A DNA stretch of 64,000 nt from an uncultured Gammaproteobacteria bacterium (GTDB lineage Bacteria > Pseudomonadota > Gammaproteobacteria > PS1 > Pseudothioglobaceae): assembly GCA_902511025.1 (NCBI GenBank), contig CABXDP010000001.1, forward strand, positions 1 to 64,000, written 5' to 3'. The first letter of the stretch is position 1; each line of letters opens with the position of its first letter. Of the stretch, positions 59,205 through 64,000 are shown in pieces. A program made the translations under genes and the position numbers. The notes under the pieces were generated by a model. The model made no database searches and was not told the origin of the DNA. It saw only the letters and a program-made list of their open reading frames with translations.

Positions 59205-60734
59205 ATGAAAAAAGTAATATCTTTTGTATTGTTTCTATTTTCAATTCAAGGGTTTGCTTCATCATGCCCTGATGGCAGTGAGCCAATCAAGAGTGTTTCT
59301 GATGATGGAACTTATTATGTTTTTAACTGTGATGGAAATAATGAACAAGCATCTTCGTCAAGTACCGATTCATCTTCTGGTAATTCAACTAATAGTAATT
59401 CAAACATAAAAGCATTAGCTGGTATTGAAATTGAAAATGACCCCAATATTGACTTTTTTAAACCACCACAAAAGCCTTATCCAATAGGTAAATTATACTG
59501 GTTTGGCATGATGTGGCAGATGGCAGATTTTAACAAGGATGGTTACAGTGATGTACTGTATATAGGTACTATGAATCCAAATAATGTTGAAATGACTGGT
59601 GAGGATACTGGTGGAATTTGTGGTGGTGAAGTTTGTAAAGGAAATAAACCACTACCATCACTATATTTGGGCGATGCAAAACAAAATTTGACTTATGCGC
59701 CTGAACTCCTTTTTGATAACCGCGATGATAGCGGAATGTCGTCTGGAAGGCAGCTTCTTGTTGCAGATTATAATAATGATAGCATTCTTGATTTTTATGT
59801 TGCTGACCACGGAGTTGGCACACACAATGGCGTTCGAGATAGCTATTTTTTAAGCCAGCCTAACGGCACCTGGGTTGAATCCTCAGAAACACATCTAAGC
59901 CACTCCAATTTTGTAGTATTTGACCACGGCGGGGCTACGGGTGATATTGACAATGATGGTGATATGGATGTTGTTATCACTGAATTGGCTCAGATGAAAC
60001 GTGGAACTGCCTTTTGGTGCTTGATCAATGATGGAGCAGGTTATCTTAAGAAGCGTGCATGTGGTGGAACTGGAGCTTCTGGATTGGAGCTTGCCGACCT
60101 AGATAATGATGGTGATTTGGATGCACTTGTGGGTGCTTCAGAATTTGATAATTACAATAGAAATTTTACTGGTATTGTTTGGAATGATGGCAATGGTAAT
60201 TTTCCTAAATACAACACCACATCCTTACCTCAACATAAGAAGAGATGGGGACATATACCTGAAGCTTCAGCAGCCGATTTAGATGCTGATGGCGACCTTG
60301 ATATTGTGTACAGCAGAGTAGGATATTTATATGTTGGAACAGCAATACAAATCATAGAAAATTTAGGTAACAAGAAGTTTAAAGACCACGGAATAATTCC
60401 TTTAGTTGAAGCGCCAGCTGACTACACACCAACTCACGAAGGGAATGAATGGAATGATTTTATTCAAATGATTAAATTTAGAGATCTTGATAAAGATGGG
60501 GATATCGACTTATATTTATCAAGTTCCCAGTCACAAAAAACTAATGGTATGGTTTTGCTAAATCAGAGTGATTTTGCTTTTGAGTTATTACTCCCCAACG
60601 TTGCTCAAAAATATGTGTCAATTGACTTCAATACACCTATCCTTCTCAGTGAAGAACAAAAAGCAGAAGAGCAAGCAATAGAAGACGAAATTGCAGCATT
60701 TGAGGCAGAACTGGCAATGGAACTTGGTGAATAA
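59205..60734 (+). CDS. Secreted FG-GAP/VCBS beta-propeller protein
   Basis: Signal peptide (VISFVLFLFSIQGFASS), a Ser/Asn-rich linker (ASSSSTDSSSGNSTNSNSN), then at least six calcium-binding repeats of DxDxDGxxD type: DFNKDGYSDVLY, DYNNDSILDFYV, DIDNDGDMDVVI, DLDNDGDLDALV, DLDADGDLDIVY, DLDKDGDIDLYL. The C-terminus is an acidic helix (EEQKAEEQAIEDEIAAFEAE). It is probably an extracellular binding or adhesion protein; no catalytic domain is visible. Confidence 0.88.
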   Translation: MKKVISFVLFLFSIQGFASSCPDGSEPIKSVSDDGTYYVFNCDGNNEQASSSSTDSSSGNSTNSNSNIKALAGIEIENDPNIDFFKPPQKPYPIGKLYWFGMMWQMADFNKDGYSDVLYIGTMNPNNVEMTGEDTGGICGGEVCKGNKPLPSLYLGDAKQNLTYAPELLFDNRDDSGMSSGRQLLVADYNNDSILDFYVADHGVGTHNGVRDSYFLSQPNGTWVESSETHLSHSNFVVFDHGGATGDIDNDGDMDVVITELAQMKRGTAFWCLINDGAGYLKKRACGGTGASGLELADLDNDGDLDALVGASEFDNYNRNFTGIVWNDGNGNFPKYNTTSLPQHKKRWGHIPEASAADLDADGDLDIVYSRVGYLYVGTAIQIIENLGNKKFKDHGIIPLVEAPADYTPTHEGNEWNDFIQMIKFRDLDKDGDIDLYLSSSQSQKTNGMVLLNQSDFAFELLLPNVAQKYVSIDFNTPILLSEEQKAEEQAIEDEIAAFEAELAMELGE

Positions 60735-60797
60735 TTATCCTGATTCTCCCATCAAACTGAGCTTGGACTTTAGTACAAGTTAATATACAATCTTAGG

Positions 60798-61427
60798 ATG
60801 ACTGAGAAAAAGGGTTTAAAAGATGCGTATTCATTGAAGACCCCTGAGGATTCTGTAAATTTATATAAGACTTGGGCTTCTACCTATGATGATGATTTTG
60901 CCAAGCAAAATGACTATCGCTCTCCAATAGAAATCGCTAAATTTTTTGCTCAATACTCTAATGATGAAGATACACCTATTCTCGATGTTGGCGCAGGAAC
61001 AGGACTCATTGGAGAGTGCTTAAATCTGAATTCAAAAGAAATAGATGCGATTGATATTTCTCCTGAAATGCTCAATATTGCAAGAACTAAAAATTGTTAT
61101 TCAGAAATAATTGAGGCAGACCTAACAAAAAGGTTATTGATCAATGATAATCATTATGGGGCCATTGTCAGTGCAGGGACTTTTACCCATGGACATGTTG
61201 GACCCAATGTATTAGATGAGCTCTTAAGGGTTGCAAGTCCCGGTGCTCTTTTTGTTTTTACGGTTCACTTTAAGTTATTTAATAAAGCTGGTTTTGACAA
61301 GAAACTTCTAGAAATTAAAAAAAATATTACTCAGCCAACTTTCCATGAAGTTGATGTTTATGGAAGCAATCCAGATAAAGAACACGGAAGTGATCAAGTC
61401 ATCATCACAGTATTTAGAAAAAAATAA
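60798..61427 (+). CDS. Class I SAM-dependent methyltransferase
   Basis: The 209-residue protein has AdoMet motif I ILDVGAGTGLIGECL, motif II acidic IDAIDISPEMLNIAR, and IVSAGTFTHGHVGPNVLDEL. The substrate is unknown; it resembles small-molecule methyltransferases of the Williams-Beuren-like or UbiE-like type. It lies 63 bases after the FG-GAP gene and just before tRNA-Ser on the other strand. Confidence 0.85.
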   Translation: MTEKKGLKDAYSLKTPEDSVNLYKTWASTYDDDFAKQNDYRSPIEIAKFFAQYSNDEDTPILDVGAGTGLIGECLNLNSKEIDAIDISPEMLNIARTKNCYSEIIEADLTKRLLINDNHYGAIVSAGTFTHGHVGPNVLDELLRVASPGALFVFTVHFKLFNKAGFDKKLLEIKKNITQPTFHEVDVYGSNPDKEHGSDQVIITVFRKK

Positions 61428-61432
61428 CTGCT

Positions 61433-61520
61433 TGGTGGAGGGAATGGGATTCGAACCCATGAAACCGTGAGGTTTACACGCTTTCCAAGCGTGCGCGATC
61501 GACCACTCTGCCATCCCTCC
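61433..61520 (-). tRNA. tRNA-Ser(GGA), CCA encoded
   Basis: The reverse complement starts GGAGGGATGGCAGAGTGGTC and has the anticodon loop TTGGAAA with anticodon GGA. It has a long variable arm, T arm ATGGG-TTCGAAT-CCCAT, acceptor end TCCCTCC and an encoded ACCA. The discriminator is A rather than the usual bacterial serine G. Confidence 0.95.
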
Positions 61521-61532
61521 TAAACTGAATTT

Positions 61533-63173
61533 TTAACCCTTTGAGGACTCTATCATTGATTCTATCTGTTCATCCTCTATGCGCGTCATGAGCGGCTTAA
61601 ATTTATTAATTTGGTGCCCTAACAATGGACTCTTAATGTCATTCCAGTTCAGGGAGTCAACATTCAAAAATGCTTCTGATTTCTCTGCCATCTCAGGGAG
61701 TACTGGCTTTAAGTAAGTCATCAGAACTCTGAAGAGGTTTATTGCTAGTGAGGTAATCTCGTGAACCTCCTGCATCTTGCCTTCTTCTTTTGCGAGCTGC
61801 CAGGGCTTCTTCTCATCAATGTACTGGTTGGCTTTGTCCGCATGCTTCATAATCGAGCGCATCGCCTGACCAAAGTTTCTGTCCTCATAGTGCCCTGCTA
61901 TATCACTGCTAGCAGCTACAAACTCATCATAGAGTCCTTGTTCACAGCATACTTTAGAGAGTTCTTTGTCAAACTTCTTGACAACGAATGAGGCGCTCCT
62001 CGAGGCAATATTAACCACCTTGCCAACAAGATCCGAGTTAACACGCTGCTTAAAGTCTTCAAGATTAAGATCAATATCGTCAATCTTAGAGGAAAGCTTG
62101 TAGGCATAGTAATATCGAAGGCACTCAGGATTAAGCGTTTCAAGATAAGTTCTGGCTTGTATGAAAGTTCCACGCGACTTACTCATCTTTTGCCCATTAA
62201 CGGACAAGAATCCGTGAGCAAAAATTGCGTTCGGCATTCTAAAGTTTGACCCAATGAGCGTAGCCGGCCAGAACAATGCATGGAAGTAGACAATGTCCTT
62301 ACCAATGAAGTGATAGAGTTCTGTATCAGAGCCCTTCTCAAAAAAATCATCAAACTCAAGGTTAGAGTTATCGCAGAGCTTTTTAAAGCTTGCCATATAG
62401 CCTATCGGAGCGTCTAACCATACATAGAAGTACTTGTCCTGTGTTCCCGGTATCTTAAAGCCAAAATATGGCTTATCTCTTGATATATCCCACTGCTGAA
62501 GCCCTTGATCAAACCATTCGGCCAATTTATTACTAACCTCATCTTGAAGGTGTCCTGCGTTAGTCCAGTCTTTGAGTTGTTGCTCAAATTGAGGCAGATC
62601 AAAGAAGTAGTGTTCAGAATCCTTCTCAACAGGCACAGCCCCAGAGACAACTGACTTTGCATTTTTAAGCTCAGTCGTTGAGTAGGTTGCACCGCACACT
62701 TCACAATTGTCTCCGTACTGATCGTCCGCACCACATTTAGGGCACTCACCTTTAATGAAGCGATCTGGCAAAAACATCTCTTTTTCAGGGTCAAATGCCT
62801 GGGATATAACCCGTGTCTTGATGAAGCCAGACTCTTTTAAACGTGAATAGATTAACTCAGAGAAATAACGATTCTCATCTGAGTGCGTTGAATGGAACTG
62901 ACTAAACTCAATATTAAAGTCTTTAAAGTCAGCCTGATGCCGCTTACTCACCTCAGCGATGAGCTCTTCAGGGTCAATACCCATCTCATTAGCTTTGAGC
63001 ATGATAGGAGTCCCGTGCGCATCATCAGCGCAGACGTAATGGCATTCATTACCTTGCATCTTTTGAAAACGAACCCATATATCAGTCTGAATATACTCCA
63101 GAAGATGGCCAAGGTGGATTTCACCATTGGCATAGGGAAGCGCTGAAGTAACAAGAATTCTGCGTTTAGTCAT
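61533..63173 (-). CDS. metG: Methionyl-tRNA synthetase
   Basis: A class I synthetase of 546 residues. The HIGH-type motif is [18 protein letters not shown], the zinc knuckles are [19 protein letters not shown], and the KMSKS loop is [14 protein letters not shown]. It ends after the anticodon-binding helical domain and lacks the C-terminal tRNA-binding (Trbp111-like) domain of E. coli MetRS (677). It lies 12 bases after tRNA-Ser on the same strand and diverges from apbC. Confidence 0.97.
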   Translation of the reverse strand: MTKRRILVTSALPYANGEIHLGHLLEYIQTDIWVRFQKMQGNECHYVCADDAHGTPIMLKANEMGIDPEELIAEVSKRHQADFKDFNIEFSQFHSTHSDENRYFSELIYSRLKESGFIKTRVISQAFDPEKEMFLPDRFIKGECPKCGADDQYGDNCEVCGATYSTTELKNAKSVVSGAVPVEKDSEHYFFDLPQFEQQLKDWTNAGHLQDEVSNKLAEWFDQGLQQWDISRDKPYFGFKIPGTQDKYFYVWLDAPIGYMASFKKLCDNSNLEFDDFFEKGSDTELYHFIGKDIVYFHALFWPATLIGSNFRMPNAIFAHGFLSVNGQKMSKSRGTFIQARTYLETLNPECLRYYYAYKLSSKIDDIDLNLEDFKQRVNSDLVGKVVNIASRSASFVVKKFDKELSKVCCEQGLYDEFVAASSDIAGHYEDRNFGQAMRSIMKHADKANQYIDEKKPWQLAKEEGKMQEVHEITSLAINLFRVLMTYLKPVLPEMAEKSEAFLNVDSLNWNDIKSPLLGHQINKFKPLMTRIEDEQIESMIESSKG

Positions 63174-63263
63174 AATTAGTCTTCAATAATCCTAATATAA
63201 ATAAGGATTTGTGGGATAGTTGTACGATAAAATATCGCTATTTTACCGACCGAGGTCACCAAA

Positions 63264-64000
63264 TTGTCAAGTATAACCGAAGATAAAATTCAAACAATTC
63301 TAAGTGGCATCATTGATGAGAACACAGGTAAAGACCTTGTCTCTTCAGAAAATGTTAAGAATGTTTCAATTGATGATGAGATAGTAAATGTTGAACTGCT
63401 ACTTAAATATCCTGCAGCCAACTTCCATGAAGATCTTAAAGGTACCGTTGAAGAAGCGCTCTCTAAAGAAGGTGTCAACTATTCTAATATTTCTATTAAT
63501 TCAAAGATTCCATCATACGAAACCCAAGGCGTAGAAGCACTGCCTGGAGTTAAGAATATTATCGCTGTTGCCTCAGGAAAAGGCGGCGTTGGCAAGTCAA
63601 CTACCGCGGTCAATTTAGCGCTTGCATTACAGTCTGAAGGCGCTAACGTAGCGATACTGGATGCAGACATTTATGGACCCTCTCAGCCTCGTATGTTAGG
63701 TGCAAAAGACCTTAGGCCCCAAGAGTCTGAAGGCGGTAATATGAAGCCAGTTATGGCGCATGGCTTACAGTCTATGTCGATCGGTTTTTTGGTTGATGAA
63801 GCCTCACCTATGGTTTGGCGAGGCCCTATGGTCACTCAAGCTCTTGAGCAGCTTCTTAAGAACACAGAGTGGGACGATGTCGACTACATGATCATTGATA
63901 TGCCGCCGGGAACGGGTGACACTCAATTAACACTCTCTCAAAAGATTCCGGTCAGCGGAGCAGTCATTGTCACAACGCCTCAAGATATTGCTCTGATTGA
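63264..64000 (+). CDS. apbC: Iron-sulfur cluster carrier ATPase ApbC/Mrp, partial (continues past window end)
   Basis: A TTG start at 63264 has GAGGT 7 bases before it; no in-frame ATG occurs early. Residues 1-90 form the FeS_assembly_P (DUF59-like) domain (IQTILSGIIDENTGKDLVSS). The ParA/MinD-like ATPase follows with IIAVASGKGGVGKSTTAVNL, ILDADIYGPSQPRMLG and MIIDMPPGTGD. The CxxC cluster site expected further on lies past the window. The gene is missing from the ORF track because it has no stop here. Divergent from metG, a common gammaproteobacterial arrangement. Confidence 0.95.
   Translation, partial: MSSITEDKIQTILSGIIDENTGKDLVSSENVKNVSIDDEIVNVELLLKYPAANFHEDLKGTVEEALSKEGVNYSNISINSKIPSYETQGVEALPGVKNIIAVASGKGGVGKSTTAVNLALALQSEGANVAILDADIYGPSQPRMLGAKDLRPQESEGGNMKPVMAHGLQSMSIGFLVDEASPMVWRGPMVTQALEQLLKNTEWDDVDYMIIDMPPGTGDTQLTLSQKIPVSGAVIVTTPQDIALI

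Noticed and set aside
61308-61514. 68-residue minus-strand ORF
   Set aside because: It reads through the tRNA-Ser gene (MAEWSIAHAWKACKPHGFMG is a typical translated tRNA artefact).
62414-62794. 126-residue ORF inside metG
   Set aside because: Frame-shifted shadow of the methionyl-tRNA synthetase gene.

Overview
The window looks like part of the chromosome of an AT-rich, compact marine gammaproteobacterium. The basis is the AT-rich codon use, the very short or overlapping gaps between genes, and a mix of core proteobacterial genes (lepB, aroA, pheA, radA, nrdR, glyA, metG, apbC/mrp) with genes typical of planktonic heterotrophs or mixotrophs (PhyH dioxygenases, GMC oxidoreductase, DPRP photolyase, cobalamin import, D-alanine catabolism). 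A member of the SUP05/ARCTIC96BD-19 (Thioglobus) lineage would fit, but that is inference from gene style and not proven here. No rRNA, CRISPR array or intact insertion sequence was seen.

Layout. 1-1640: remains of an element integrated at tRNA-Arg(CCG): a partial unknown gene, a truncated unknown gene, and the N-terminal stub of a tyrosine integrase. 1640-4010: small or secreted accessory proteins, including a CPXCG protein, an adhesin-E/TolA-like fusion and a secreted SNase. 4165-10858: ctp, then lepB and the aromatic amino acid run pheA-hisC-tyrA-aroA. 10990-13815: a compact cobalamin riboswitch, a BtuB-like receptor and the corrinoid adenosyltransferase. 13819-16896: glyA-nrdR-radA. 17165-22658: dadA-alr, a PHYHD1-like dioxygenase, a cupin, an AA_synth protein and an MFS carrier. 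22748-24137: GIY-YIG protein, peroxiredoxin, then about 600 bases of unusual structured non-coding DNA. 24138-26263: CreB/CreC-like two-component system. 26388-30674: etfBA, ETF-quinone oxidoreductase and pta. 30854-34898: a GntR-HTH/class II aldolase fusion, an aminotransferase class V enzyme, a PanB-like enzyme, a PhyH dioxygenase and a zinc-ribbon protein. 35024-40589: psuG/psuK, a photolyase-related protein and a 5'-nucleotidase. 40702-46951: RND transporter, alpha/beta hydrolase plus luciferase-like monooxygenase, nucleoside phosphorylase. 47364-53475: many tiny genes, djlA, an AlpA-like regulator, a YeiH transporter and a SpeD-like fragment. 53480-61427: GMC oxidoreductase, ATM1-type ABC transporter, FG-GAP protein and methyltransferase. 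61433-64000: tRNA-Ser(GGA), metG and the start of apbC/mrp.

How genes work together. pheA-hisC-tyrA-aroA makes phenylalanine, tyrosine and chorismate precursors as one overlapping operon. btuB-like and cobO sit behind a B12 riboswitch and together salvage and adenosylate corrinoids. dadA and alr convert alanine to pyruvate. etfBA plus ETF-QO pass electrons from flavin dehydrogenases to quinone. A periplasmic 5'-nucleotidase, a nucleoside phosphorylase and PsuG/PsuK suggest nucleoside scavenging. The best candidate for an undescribed system is the 30.8-34.9 kb block, led by a DNA-binding domain fused to a class II aldolase fold and facing a Zn-ribbon/PhyH/PanB-like operon. The best unexplained non-coding signal is a 140-base element bounded by near-perfect 24/25-base inverted repeats at 23865-24004.
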